Below are positions 1 through 10,129 of a stretch of 64,000 bases of DNA, in pieces (position 1 is the first letter of the stretch; the number at the start of each line of letters is the position of its first letter). Position numbers and translations under genes: made by a program. The notes under the pieces are model-generated. The model was not told the origin of the DNA. It did not search any database and saw only the letters and a program-made list of their open reading frames with translations. The DNA lies in NCBI RefSeq assembly GCF_019393635.1, contig NC_057862.1:261220441-261284440 (forward strand). The letters run 5' to 3'. The DNA is from Dromiciops gliroides. Taxonomy: Eukaryota; Chordata; Mammalia; Microbiotheria; Microbiotheriidae.

Positions 1-61
1 AGATTTGGTGATGAAGTAATCATTGGTGACTGAAGAGAGCAATTTCACTTGAGTTAGGAGG

Positions 62-296
62 TTGCAATGATGGAAATAAGCATTTATTAAGCACCTGGTC
101 TGGACTAGGCACTGTGCTCAACACTTTATCTCATTTGATTCTCACAGCCACCCTGGAAGGGGCTATTATTATCCCTGTTTTACAGTTGTGGAAACTGGGG
201 CCAACAGAAGTGGGTCTCAATAACGAGTAATTGAACTCGGGTCTTCCTGACTTTGGGTCCAGCACTCTATCCATTGCACCACCTAGCTGTCTTTCA
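62..296 (-). repeat. MIR/CORE-SINE, old copy
   Basis: Antisense MIR. The stretch shows the 3' tail (CATTTATTAAGCACC), the core (CCTGTTTTACAG..GGAAACTG) and the tRNA-like head (ending CACCACCTAGCTG) in reverse order. It is well diverged, with no flanking duplication seen. Confidence 0.8.
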
Positions 297-1306
297 AAGG
301 CAGGAAGAAGGGGACAAGGAAAGACTAAATTTTTGAGGAGTCCCACTGAGAAAAGGAGTGGAGATGTAGGGCAATAGGTTGAGGGGATTATAGGGGCTAG
401 TTAAGGTGTTTTAGGGATAGGGGAGACTTGAGCAATTGTGGGGGAAGGAGGGACGACAGAGGGCAAAATCTGCATGAGAATCTCCAAATGGAAGGGCCAC
501 CTGTTTAGAGGAAGAGATGAGAGAGTTGAGTGTGTTTTGAGTTTTCTCCATAGCAAGGTCCTCAGCTGGTGCAAGGAGGTGGTTAAGCTTTCTATACACA
601 TCTATTTGTACTCCTTAGGGTTCTTTATTTGCTGCTGTTACTTCTGTTAGAGGGTAACCCTATTGTCATTCTGGTAACATAAGCTTCCAAGTTGCCCAGC
701 AGAGGTCTGGGTCAGCATTATTAAACATGATTTGTGATACAGCAGCTTTCTGCATTTGATACTTATTACATGTACTTCCTTGTTCCTAAAAAAAAAAATA
801 GTGGTGCTCAGGCCAGAGTGCCAGGGCAGGGTTGGGATTCTTACCGTTCATGCTGATCCATTAAATTCTGGATAAGAATCAGAAATCTGAGCTTAGTTGG
901 CCAAAGGGATGGGGAGGAGTCTTAAGTTGTGTTTTCCTTTTGGGGTTCTCTGAGCTTCATTTGATTATATTCTCTTTGGGTCAGCATTTCCCCGTTTTGC
1001 AGGTCATTGAGCTGATATTTCTCACCCACTCCCTCTTTTTTTTTTTAAACTACTACTCTTCAAGGGCTACTTTGTACACCATTTCTGTCAGAACTCCTCC
1101 CACTATTCCATCTCTGCCCAGCCTGAATGGGGGGAAGAAAGCACAAATGAGATGAAGAGGAGGAGGAGGAGGAGGGAGAAGCACCATGCCCATCTCCTTT
1201 ATGTATCTGACATGTAATTTCAGTAGTGGAGTGCACTCTCTAAAGGTTTCTGCCTGTCAGAAAACTAGTCTTAGCTCAGTTATGCCTGAGCAAGTTAGTC
1301 TCCGTT
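297..1306. other. Unclassified DNA, no gene seen
   Basis: About 1 kb with no recognisable exon, RNA gene or repeat. Only small simple tracts are present (A-run near 788, T-run near 1038, GAGGAG near 1157). Open frames here are short and lack family features. Confidence 0.5.
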
Positions 1307-1323
1307 AAAAAATAGGGGAAGAG

Positions 1324-1475
1324 GGGGCAGCTAGGTGGCACAGTGGATAGAGCACCGGCCCTGGAGTCAGGAGTACCTGAGTTCAGATCTGGCCTCAGAC
1401 ACTTAACACACACTTACTAGCTGTGTGACCCTGGGCAAGTCACTTAACCCCAATTGCCTCACTTAAAAAAAAAAA
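1324..1475 (+). repeat. Young tRNA-derived CORE-SINE
   Basis: Full-length copy with A/B-box-like tRNA head, CORE and A-tail. It is flanked by the duplication ATAGGGGAAGAG (1312-1323 and 1475-1486), as expected for L1-driven insertion. Confidence 0.95.
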
Positions 1476-1486
1476 TAGGGGAAGAG

Positions 1487-1934
1487 AAGAATAAAGTCCC
1501 TATCCTTCATTTCTTACATTATAAGGCTGAATAATAGAGGTCTAGGATAGTAAGGATGCTGGTATGGCTCCATTTTAGGGAAGGAAAAATGGAAAGAAGA
1601 AAGACTAGACCTATCGGTGTTGACAAACATCCCTATGTAGACCGAATAAATGACAGAAGCACCAAAAAAATGGTAAGCGGTAGTTTAAGATATTACCCAC
1701 TCCCCAAACCATTTTTTCCCCCATTGTGTCTCTGAGAGTACTTACTGGTAAAGCTCAGAGTCGTGAGATGGTACTGTGTGGATCCTCAGCTTTATCATTA
1801 TTTAGTTTTCCTGAAATGTATTGAAAATTGGACTTGGTATCCAGTCATTTAAGAGTAGAAAAGTTGGGTGACCAGGATGTAAACATTCATGCATTTTGAA
1901 AAATAAGCTCCCAAGTCACACTGAGTTTGTGAAC
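1487..1934. other. Unclassified DNA
   Basis: No gene or recognised repeat between two SINEs. AT-rich. Confidence 0.4.
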
Positions 1935-1944
1935 CATATGATGA

Positions 1945-1947
<3 letters not shown>

Positions 1948-1975
<28 letters not shown>

Positions 1976-2111
1976 GCAGGGCAATGGGGGTTAAGTGACT
2001 TGCCCAGGGTCACACAGCTAGTAAGTATCAAGTGTCTGAGGCTGGATTTGAACTCAGGTCCTCCTGAATCCAGGGCCGGTGCTTTATCCACTGTGCCACC
2101 TAGCCGCCCCC
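1948..2111 (-). repeat. Young CORE-SINE with TA-rich tail
   Basis: Antisense full-length copy. Its tail is a (TA)n/poly-T tract at 1944-1975. The duplication ATATGATGATAT lies at about 1936 and 2113. Confidence 0.93.
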
Positions 2112-2124
2112 AATATGATGATAT

Positions 2125-2334
2125 TTTTTTAAAAAATTATTACAAACTTGACAAACATTAACAAACAGGGATATTTAAAATAGTCGAGTAGAGGATTGTA
2201 TCTCAAACTAGGAACTTCTATTTCTAAATTTTTAAAGCATATACTGAATTTAACATAACAGTAGTATAACTGTCCTGCTTGTCTCCTCTTCTTTATAATT
2301 TTAAATGTTTCACTGATTTTTTAATATCACTACA
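2125..2334. repeat. Unnamed repeat, homologous to 57290-57500
   Basis: Reads collinearly with 57290-57500, for example AAAGCATATACTGAATTTAACA here and AAAGTATATATTAAATCTAACA there, followed by a shared pyrimidine-rich stretch. At the second site it adjoins an L1 3' end and a U6 copy, so it may be part of an L1 3'UTR. Confidence 0.45.
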
Positions 2335-2575
2335 TAGCATAATTTACATTTATATAGTGTTTTAAGGTTTGCAAAGTATTTTGCATTATCCAGCTTGATC
2401 CTCACAGTAGTCTCTTAAGGGAAGTACCCCATTTTACAGATGAGGAAACTGAGACTAAGAGAAATTAAGTGATTTGCCCATCACTATTTAGCTTATGAAT
2501 CTAAGGTGGGATTCGAACCTATGTCTTCCTGACCTTAAGTCCAATATTCTTCCTTCTGTGCCGTGATGCCTTTTG
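2335..2575 (-). repeat. MIR/CORE-SINE, old copy
   Basis: Antisense MIR-like element with the CCCATTTTACAGATGAGGAAAC block and degraded head CTTCCTGACCTTAAGTCC. Confidence 0.75.
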
Positions 2576-2670
2576 TCATGCAAGGTGAATGCAAACTGAG
2601 TAGAATACTGTCACAAGCAGTATCGAAGTCATAACAAATCAGCTGTGATCTTAGTTTTATGAATTCTCAA

Positions 2671-2993
2671 TGGGGCAGCTAAGTGGCGCAGTGGATAGAG
2701 CACTAACCTTGGAATCAGGAGGACCTGAGTTCATATCTCACTTTACACACTAGCTGAGTGATCCGAGGCAAGTCACTTAATCCCAATTGCCTAATAACAT
2801 ACAGGACCATGTCCGGTCATCCTGATATAAATCTTGCCACTAGACCCAGATGGCTCTGGACAAGAAAGTGAGGCTGGTGATGTTGCACAGCCTTCCCTCA
2901 CTTAAATCCAATTCAGTGCAAGTCACCACATCACCTTGATGTCATGGTCCTCTTTGAGAATGAAGGACAAACAACAGCAGCAGCAGCAACAAC
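2671..2993 (+). repeat. Long CORE-SINE with RTE-like tail
   Basis: Has the same tRNA-like head and core as the young SINE, but continues for about 190 bp (GTCATCCTGATATAAATCTTGCC to CCTCTTTGAGAATGAAGGAC) and ends in a CAA-rich tail, not poly-A. The tail matches the dispersed element at 26610-27140. This is consistent with a marsupial SINE mobilised by an RTE-type LINE. Duplication ATGAATTCTCAA at 2659-2670 and, partly, 2994-3003. Confidence 0.85.
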
Positions 2994-3003
2994 ATGAATT
3001 CTC

Positions 3004-3153
3004 TCTCTCTCTCTCTCTCTTTTGTGGGGCAATGAGGGTTAAGTGACTTGCCCAGGGTCACACAGCTAGTATGTGTTAAGTATCTGAGGTTGGATGTGAA
3101 CTCAGGTCCTCCTGAATCCAGGGCTGTACCACTGTACCACCTAGCCACCCTCC
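3004..3153 (-). repeat. Young CORE-SINE in the flank of the long SINE
   Basis: Antisense copy with a (CT)n-extended tail (3001-3020). Its duplication AACATGAATTCTC (2991-3003, 3154-3166) overlaps the target of the preceding element, so that target is now present three times. Confidence 0.93.
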
Positions 3154-3317
3154 AACATGAATTCTCAACCCCAAATTTGGAGAGTCCTCTAATAACCTGA
3201 AGTTGCACACATTACATCACATTTTTCCTAGATTACTTTCTTTTATCCTTCCCTGCGGAAGGCACTTGTGGATTAGTATCAGAAACCTTCAGAAAGTACA
3301 TAGCAGAATAGTGTCTT

Positions 3318-3548
3318 GGGCAGCTAAGTGGCACAAGGGATAGAGCGCTGGTCCTGAAGTCAGGAAGACTCATCTTTCTGAGTTCAACTCTGGCCTCAGA
3401 CACTTACTAGCTGTTTGCAAGTCACTTACTCCTGTTTGCCTCAGCTTCTTCATTTGTAAAATGAACTGGAGAAGGAAATGGCAAACCACTCCAGTATCTT
3501 TGCCAAGAAAACCCCAAATGGGGTCATGAAGAGTCAGACACAACTGAA
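3318..3548 (+). repeat. Mar1-type CORE-SINE with BovB/RTE tail
   Basis: tRNA-like head and core followed by GGAGAAGGAAATGGCAAACC..CCAAATGGGGTCATGAAGAG and a CAA-rich end. This resembles the 3' end of BovB/RTE LINEs and the known marsupial Mar1 SINE. Confidence 0.85.
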
Positions 3549-3560
3549 CAACAACAACAA

Positions 3561-4240
3561 GAAGAATGTCTCGTTTCTTTATATCACAATTTAGTGACTA
3601 CTAAGCACAGTCAAGCAGTGGTATAATTGTTTATACCATTTCCTTGTTAACAAGGTCTTTGTGAACAGTAGTAATGAGTAGACTTGATGTATACCACTGT
3701 GTTAATAAATAAAAACATTTTAAAAATAAACTATTCTGTTTATAAATGACTTCTGATTTTTCCTCTCAATATGCATATAATGATAATAAAAATATGTACA
3801 AATTGTAATTGAAAAAGAAAATGTTATGAGATGGATAACTACAAGAAAATTCACTAATGGGTGAGGGAAGGATTAAGAAGAAAGCATGGCATTAATAATA
3901 AGTTGCAAGTATGAAAAAGAAAACAAAAGAAAGTATGAATATACTTCCACTCATTTTTGTTCATATATATCAGTACCATGATAGGAATGTCTTTGTGAGG
4001 ACCATTGGTTCCCCCCCCCCCCAAGGTAAATTGCAGTCAATCTTGTAGTGTACATAGGGAGAGAGTGTTCCTGCTTGACACTTAAGTAATGGATTGTCTG
4101 AAGGAACATCTGTAATAGCAGTTTTACTGCTGTCCAGGTTTTAGTATAATTCACACAATACTCTGAATTTCTTCACCATTTTCTTATTGGGTTGAAGGAG
4201 CTGAAAAGTTTACTGTTAAGCTAGACCTTAAAAACACTCA
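3561..4240. other. Unclassified AT-rich DNA
   Basis: No gene or clear repeat recognised. It contains a C12 tract at about 4012-4022. Confidence 0.4.
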
Positions 4241-4254
4241 GCAAGGGAAGCATG

Positions 4255-4620
4255 TGGTTATTTTCAGCAAGGCAATGATCCAATATAACCCTGAAGAACT
4301 TATGAAAATTGTGATCCATCTACAGAGAAAGAACTGATGGTATCTGAAAACAGATGGAAACACATTAAAATTTTTTTTGACAATTTCTTAATCTGGAGTT
4401 TTGTTTTTTTAACTGTTTTCTCTCACAACTTAGCTAATGTGGGAATGTTTTCCATGACTACTCATGTATAACTTATTTTGAATTGCTTGAGTTCTTGTAG
4501 GTGGGGGGTGGGAAGGAAGAAGAGAAGTTGAAACACAAAGTTTTTAAAAATTGATGTCAGAATTTGGTTTTTGTTTTTTTTACATATATTTTTGGAAAAT
4601 AAAATTCTATTAAAAAGAAA
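4255..4620 (+). repeat. L1 3' end, 5'-truncated
   Basis: Resembles other L1 3' ends here: CTACAGAGAAAGAACTGATGG, a pyrimidine/T-rich stretch, a G-rich stretch (4501-4520), then GGAAAATAAAATTCTATTAAAAA as the tail. Only 3'UTR sequence is present. Confidence 0.7.
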
Positions 4621-4647
4621 ACACCACTTAGCAAAAATTCAATCCTT

Positions 4648-4811
4648 GGGGCAGCTAGGTGGCGCAGTGGATAGGGCACTGCCCCTGGATTCAGGAGGAC
4701 CTGATTTCAAATCTGGCCTCAGACACTTGACACTAGCTGTGTGACCCTGGGCAAGTCACTTAACCCCAAATGCCTCACACACAAAAAAATAATAAAAATT
4801 TAAAAAATAAA
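4648..4811 (+). repeat. Young CORE-SINE
   Basis: Full-length copy with an A/T-rich tail. Duplication AAAAATTCAATCCTT before and AAAAACTCAATCCTT after. Confidence 0.94.
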
Positions 4812-4859
4812 TAAAAACTCAATCCTTTTATGTGAATCCACACAATAGAAATTTAGCTG

Positions 4860-4980
4860 CAATTAGAACCTAAGCATCCCGAGGTCAGAGACCAGCTTAC
4901 TTTCATCTTTCTATTCCCAGCAATTAGCACAGTGCCTGGCACATAGTCAGCATTTATTAAATGCTTTTTGGTTTATTGAA
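4860..4980 (+). repeat. L2/MIR-type 3' end
   Basis: Contains CAGCAATTAGCACAGTGCCTGGCACATAG followed by a TTATTAAATGCTT-like end, typical of ancient L2/MIR 3' termini (shown here only as the pieces CAGTGCCTGGCACATAG and ATTTATTAAATGC). Confidence 0.65.
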
Positions 4981-5269
4981 ATTCACTTTCAGCAACTGAA
5001 CTGGCCTTCTAACCTACTTTTTCTTGTCAGTGGAAAGCCCAGTGCTTTTTTCTTCTTTGCTTTCCTCTTCATTATACTGGAAATTATAGACAACTCTCTT
5101 TTGATGGCTTTGTGTCTGAAATTATCCATTGCCTTTCTAAACAAAGTAACATACAAAGGTAACTGTCTTCCTTGGTTTCCTAAAGGAACTTTGCTAGAAC
5201 AAGGGACTACCATCTCAGCCAGTATTTCATGGGGTTAACTCAGTCATTGTGGGGGATGGTGTAGTAGAG

Positions 5270-5412
5270 TGAGAAGTGTACCGAGTTTGGAATTGGAAGA
5301 CCTCAGTTTGAATGCAGTTCTGCCACTTGATAAGGCTGTGTGACCACGTTCCTCATCTGTAAGATAAAGAGGTTGGACTAGATGACCTCTAAGATTTTCT
5401 CTAAATTTATGA
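5270..5412 (+). repeat. MIR-like element
   Basis: Degraded CORE-SINE with TTCCTCATCTGTAAGATAAAG and a GGTTGGACTAGATGACCTC 3' region, a combination common in old mammalian SINE tails. Confidence 0.6.
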
Positions 5413-5424
5413 TCTTATGAACTT

Positions 5425-5648
5425 TAGAAATAATAATAGCTAATGCTATAAGCACATTACACTTTATCATTTGATCCTCACATCAACCCTGGAAGGTAGA
5501 TGCTATTGTGATCTCCATTTTACAGATAAGGAAACTGAGGCAAACAAGTTAAGTGACTTATTCAGAGTCACACAGTACATGTCTGAGGCAGGATTTGAAT
5601 TCAGGTCTTCCTGACTCCAGGTCCATTGTGCCACCTAGTTGCCTTTCA
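5425..5648 (-). repeat. MIR/CORE-SINE, old copy
   Basis: Antisense: CCATTTTACAGATAAGGAAAC, then core AAGTGACTTATTCAGAGTC, then head CTTCCTGACTCCAGG..CCACCTAGTTGCC. Confidence 0.8.
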
Positions 5649-5649
5649 T

Positions 5650-5994
5650 GATATATTCTGAAGCAAGAACCAAGTCATATTTCTTACTTCTACTAGGCTT
5701 CCATGTAACAAACTTCATTCTTTTCAAATGAGAAAAGTTGTCTTTAAGATAATTACATAGGGATACATGGGATTTCAAGTCATTTTCACTCTGACAATCC
5801 TTTGCCAATTATTTTAGACAGATTCTCAGGGGATACTTGGCCATATTCCATTGGAATTGTTATATGAGTAAATAAGTCAACCCTAATGGTCAACAGGTTT
5901 TCCTGAGGTTTTTCTTTTATCATCCTCCATAATCTCAGGTATGTATTGGACCACTTTCTCGATGAACCCTTCAATAAATATATGTTTAGCCAGT
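5650..5994 (-). other. Unassigned sequence, possibly fossil-derived
   Basis: The minus strand has an 82-codon open frame (5786-6034) whose upstream end lies in a SINE. I do not recognise the product. Being on the same strand, it could be a remnant of the nearby ERV-L-like fossil, but no diagnostic motif supports that. Confidence 0.3.
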
Positions 5995-6009
5995 TCATCC
6001 GATATTCTT

Positions 6010-6160
6010 CTTCTTTTTTTTTTTGGTGGGGCAATTGGGGTTAAGTGACTTGCCCAGGGTCACACAGCTAGTAAGTGTCAAGTGTCTGAGGCCGGATTTG
6101 AATTTAGGTCCTCCTGAATCCAAGGCCAGTGCTTTATCCACTGCACCATTTAGCTGCCCC
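6010..6160 (-). repeat. Young CORE-SINE, first of a pair
   Basis: Antisense full-length copy. Bounded by TCATCCGATATTCTT at 5995-6009 and 6161-6175. Confidence 0.95.
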
Positions 6161-6175
6161 TCATCCGATATTCTT

Positions 6176-6342
6176 TTTTTTGTTTGTTTGTTTGTTTGTT
6201 TTTTTAGTGAGGCAATTGGGGTTAAGTGACTTGCCCAGGGTCACACAGCTAGTTAAGTATTAAGTGTCTGAGGCCGGATTTGAACTCAGGAACTCCTGAC
6301 TCCAGGGCCGGTGCTCTATCCACTGCGCCATCTAGCTGCCCC
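6176..6342 (-). repeat. Young CORE-SINE, second of a pair
   Basis: Antisense copy with a (TTTG)n-enriched tail. Bounded by TCATCCGATATTCTT at 6161-6175 and 6343-6357, so the target occurs three times around two SINEs in the same orientation. Confidence 0.95.
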
Positions 6343-6383
6343 TCATCCGATATTCTTAACAAAACAGCCAGTGTGTTGATCTT

Positions 6384-6891
6384 TGTTGGGCTGTTGGGCT
6401 GTTGGACTGTGAATTAGTGTAGAGATTACCACTGTGAGAGATGGGGAGAGCAGTGTGTTTTTCTCAGATTGTATTAAGAGTTTATCCTATTTCTGTTACT
6501 TAACTTTAGGAACATCATTGTCCTGTTTCTTTAATGTAACTTTAGGGATACCTGCATCCTGTTTTTGTTATTCAACTTCAGGGACACCTGCATCTTTTTT
6601 TTGTTTGTTTTGTTGTTATATAACTTCACCTCCCCTGTTCTCTGATTGGGTTAGATGTCGTGTGTAGATTGTACCTCTCCATGACCAGCCAATGGGAGTC
6701 AGACAGGGGTGTGGGGGGGTGTTGTGTTAGGAATGTATATAAGGTTTACTTCTGAGCTTGTGTGGTGCACTTGCCATATTCAGGTTTGTGCCCTTTCTCG
6801 AGAAAGAAATAAATTTTGTTTTCTTTTCTACTTTCACTCTCTGACTCCAGGTCTTTATTTTGAGTAGGTGGTTACTTTGTCCCACTCAACA
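6384..6891 (+). mobile_element. ERV LTR, probably solo (fossil)
   Basis: A 508-bp block bounded by TGTTGGG and CAACA. It has promoter-like order: CCAAT box (GCCAATGGG, about 6688), TATA box (TATATAAGG, about 6736) and polyadenylation signal AATAAA (6808-6813) before a short U5-like end. No internal viral sequence follows on the plus strand, which suggests a solo LTR. I did not find a convincing flanking duplication. Family unassigned, moderately old. Confidence 0.75.
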
Positions 6892-6991
6892 CCAAGTCAG
6901 CTAAAGGATCCCCTTTTGTTCTCGATGAATGCTCATTTACTATAATTATCAAAAGCACCTTCCAATAATTCTTCCCCTTCACCTTCCAATG

Positions 6992-7506
6992 TCCTTTTTT
7001 ATCATCTAGATGTGAAATTATTATTTTAGTATATAAACCAAAATTTATGCAAGCAGAGCAGAGGCTATGAATGATTCATATTTCCAATTGGGTGGGAGCA
7101 CTCTCTTGGTCTTGTGAATTCGGCTGTTGGTGAGAATCAGACGGAATTTAGAATTCTTATCCTTTATGTTTCTCTCAAGATGCTTTTCAACAGCAACAGC
7201 TTTCTTGATCAAATGATAAAGATCTTCAGGAAGTCCCTTAGACTTGAGAATTCTCAAAATTTTGTTCTGAGTTATAAAGCACACTTGTGCCACACCATGA
7301 GAGTCCCTCAGGATCACACCGATCTGGGAGGGCATCAGGCCCTTCTTGGCCAGCTTGTAGATCTGTTCCTTCATGTCATCTGAGCTGTACATGAGCATGA
7401 GTCTGTATGGCAAAGCCGACTGCAACAGGCTCTTACTGGGAGTGTGCATGTGACCCATGATGGCGATGATCAGGTGGCGAAAGAGAGAGGATGGTAGGAA
7501 GCAAGG
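6992..7506 (-). pseudogene. RPS13: Processed retrocopy of ribosomal protein S13
   Basis: The minus-strand frame 7458-7045 (137 codons) matches RPS13, a universally conserved 40S subunit protein that is normally 151 residues long. The start [19 protein letters not shown], the central [19 protein letters not shown] and the C-terminal [14 protein letters not shown] are plainly recognisable. There are no introns. 5'UTR-like sequence (CTTTCG..CCTGATC..CGCCATC) precedes the ATG, and 3'UTR-like GCATAAATTT..ATAATAATTT follows the stop, ending in an A-rich tract. Short repeats CCTTCCAATG (6982-6991) and CCTTCCAAAG (7507-7516) are a plausible target duplication. Compared with my memory of human RPS13, about 4, 4 and 6 residues are missing in three places (after ALPYR, in the KGL-APDL-PEDL region, and RLARYY), all in frame. 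There is no sign of a promoter. Most likely a non-functional L1-made retrocopy. Confidence 0.93.
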
Positions 7507-7538
7507 CCTTCCAAAGCCCTTTTTAAGAAAGAGTTATT

Positions 7539-8470
7539 CATTCTCTAAATCACTATTGATTAGAGAGATGCAAATTAAAACAACTCAGAGGTACCACCTG
7601 ACACCTATCAGATTGGCTAATATGACAAAAAAGGAAAATAACAAATGTTGGAGAAGCTGTGGAAAAACTGGAACACTAATGCATTGTTGGTGGAGCTGTG
7701 AACTGATCCAACCATTCTGGAGGGCAGTTTGGAACTATGCCTAAAGGGCTCTAAAGCTTTGCATACCCTTTGACCCAGCAATACCACTATTAGGTCTTTT
7801 CCCCAAAGAGATCATAAAAAAGGGAAAAGGACCCACATATACAGAAATATTTATTAGTTGTTCTTTTTGTGGTGGCAAGAAATTGGAAATTGAGGGGTTG
7901 CCTATCAATTGGGGAATGGCTGAACAAGTTGTGGTATATGAATGTAATGGAATACTATTGTGCTGTAAGAAACGATGAGCAGGTGGATTTCAGAGAAACC
8001 TGGAAGGACTTGCATGGACTGATGATAAGTGAGATGAGCAGAACCAGGAGAACATTGTACACAGTATCAACAGCATTGTGTGTTGATCAACTGTGATAGA
8101 CTTGATTCTTCTCAGCAATACAATGGTCCAAGATAGTTCCAAAGGACTCACGATGGAAAATGCTCTCCAAATCCAGAAAAAAAAAAAAGAACTGTTGAAT
8201 CTGGATACAAATCAAACCATATTATTTCTATTGTTTTTGTTGTTGTTTTTCTTTTTTGAGGTTTTTCCTTTTTGCTCTGATTTTTCTCTCATAACATGTC
8301 TAATGCAGAAACATGTTTGTTGTGATTGTACATATATAACCTATATTAGATTACTTGCTGTCTTGGGGAACGGGGAGGGAGGAAGAAAAATTTGAAACTA
8401 GAAATATTATAAAATATTGAAAACTATCTCTAAATGTAACTGGAAAATAATAAAATATTTATATGGAAAA
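7539..8470 (+). mobile_element. L1, 5'-truncated (ORF2 C-terminus and 3'UTR)
   Basis: Begins within the end of ORF2. The translated Cys motif [18 protein letters not shown] and the later MEYYCAVRNDEQ segment correspond to the C-terminal region of L1 ORF2p. The 3'UTR has a T-rich tract and GGGGAGGGAGG and ends AATAATAAAATATT. It is flanked by AAGAAAGAGTTATT at 7525-7538 and 8471-8484. About 930 bp, a typical 5'-truncated insertion placed beside the RPS13 retrocopy. Confidence 0.93.
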
Positions 8471-8554
8471 AAGAAAGAGTTATTAAAAGTATCCTAGGAT
8501 AAAAATAATTTGTCAGTTAAGGGGGTCCTGAAATACTTCCACGGGTTGTATAGA

Positions 8555-8870
8555 CAGTGGTGTCAAACTCAAATAGAAAAGGATCACTGTGGGCTGCATA
8601 TTGACTTAGAAAGCCACAAGTTAACATTATGTTGTATTTTTAAATTATTTTCTTAAACATTTCCCAATTACATTTTTTTTTCAGGGCAATGAGGGTTAAG
8701 TGACTTGCTCAAGGTCACACAGCTAGTAAGTGTCAAGTGTCTGAGGCTGGATTTGAACTCAGGTCCTCCTGAATCCAAGGCCAGTGCTTTATCCACTGCA
8801 CCACCTAGCTGCCCCTCCCCCCAATTACATTTTAACCTGGTTTAGCCATACTTGGAGTTTGACACCTCTA
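8555..8870. mobile_element. hAT-like non-autonomous DNA transposon
   Basis: Terminal inverted repeats CAGTGGTGTCAAACTC at the left and GAGTTTGACACCTCTA at the right. The interior is collinear with the second copy at 47733-48171 (ATTGACTTAGAAA..CAC..AACATTATGTT). It has no coding capacity and contains a SINE at 8677-8817. No clear 8-bp target duplication remains. Confidence 0.75.
8677..8817 (-). repeat. Young CORE-SINE inside the hAT-like element
   Basis: Antisense copy. Duplication CCAATTACATTTT at 8664-8676 and 8821-8833 lies within the transposon, so the SINE is younger than it. Confidence 0.95.
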
Positions 8871-10125
8871 GAGAGAACCTTCTGAGGGAGCAGAAACCTC
8901 AAGAATCAGGTAGCTGAAAATAGAATAAGAAAGTGTTTCTTCTAAGGCCATCCTGATGGCCAGATCCAGGAAATCTTTTCTTGGGGTAGTGCTGATTGAT
9001 CAAACACAGTCTTTGGGAGTTGGGATACCCAACCATGATAATTGGGTGTGATAATGAAGTCATTGTTTTAAAAGTCCATTCCATTTTTCAGTGATACCAG
9101 CTGCCTGAGGATGATAGATAGGGAAGATAAAAAACTCAGTGAATATGATGGCTACTGGCCCAATCTCGGACCTTATCTTCAGTAAAATGAGTGCCTTGCT
9201 CAGAGGTAAAGGTTATAGGGAGTCCCACCAGGGACTGTAAGAGCTCTTAATGGTAGCTGTGGTGGACTTACATGACGCTGTAATTGCATATCTTGAATAA
9301 ATATCAGCTAAAATGAGGGGAGCACTTTGCCCAGTGATGGCAGAAGAGGGCCAATATAATCAATTTGTCAATTAGAGGCAAGTCTTGAGAAATGGGAAAA
9401 TGCCATACTAATTTTTCAAAGATGGATGCTCTGGTTGGCATGGGAAACGTCATTGGGCAAAAACAGCTGTGATGTAACCTTAGTTATGGGGATCGTCTGC
9501 CCACCACAACATAACACAGTGACCTATACATTAGATTGATGATGGACCCAGGTTTCGGTCTCTGCCATTCTCATAAGAGAACTGACTCAATTATTCAGTT
9601 CAGTGGAGGGTGTATGACATCTCTGGGAGGCACTAACATGCCCTTCAAATACTATTTGCTGTAGAAGGCATCAGCAAAATTCTTCCCGAAGTTGGGGAGG
9701 GATTTTATGTACCCAAGGCTGCTCAGCCAGACTCCAGAGTCGCTACCTAGATGCAGTATAAATAAAAAATCTTGTCTGTCTCATCCCCCACATACCAGTT
9801 CTGCAGGCCATAGCTCAGCCCACTGGGAGGACCTCTATCCCTCAGGGTGTCCCCCATTGCTGAATTAATTGCCTCTGAGGTATATACATCTCCCAGAATC
9901 ATCAGGAAACCCAGCAAAACAATGTCCCTCAATAGCTAAATCCTCATAGATCCATTGGACTAGTGAAGGAGATAAAGTATTGGAGCTAGGCTTAGCTGGT
10001 CTTAACCTCTGGCAAAGTCACAACCTGTTTATGAAGGGCATGTTATACCTGAGGGGCCGGGTGAGCATGACACAGTTCCATATAATGGATGTCCTGGAGA
10101 CATCGCAATCTCAATGTGTTTAAAA
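8871..10125 (-). mobile_element. ERV-L-like fossil, integrase part of pol
   Basis: Minus-strand translation shows a retroviral integrase core: a WQ-DYIGPL-like block (about 9365-9340), a GTHFTE-like block (about 9195) and a PYHPQAAG..WNGLLK-like block (about 9105-9070). The wording is closest, from memory, to class III (ERV-L) integrases. The fossil is clearly broken in many places. It continues beyond an inserted L2 at about 11155-12110. Likely old. Confidence 0.75.
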
Positions 10126-10129
10126 TACA

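Noticed and set aside
1324-1400. tRNA gene
   Set aside because: The tRNA-like head with A/B-box-like motifs is the SINE promoter region, repeated dozens of times. No cloverleaf-competent tRNA is present.
7114-7383. Plus-strand 89-codon frame opposite the RPS13 retrocopy
   Set aside because: Shadow of the RPS13 frame on the other strand.
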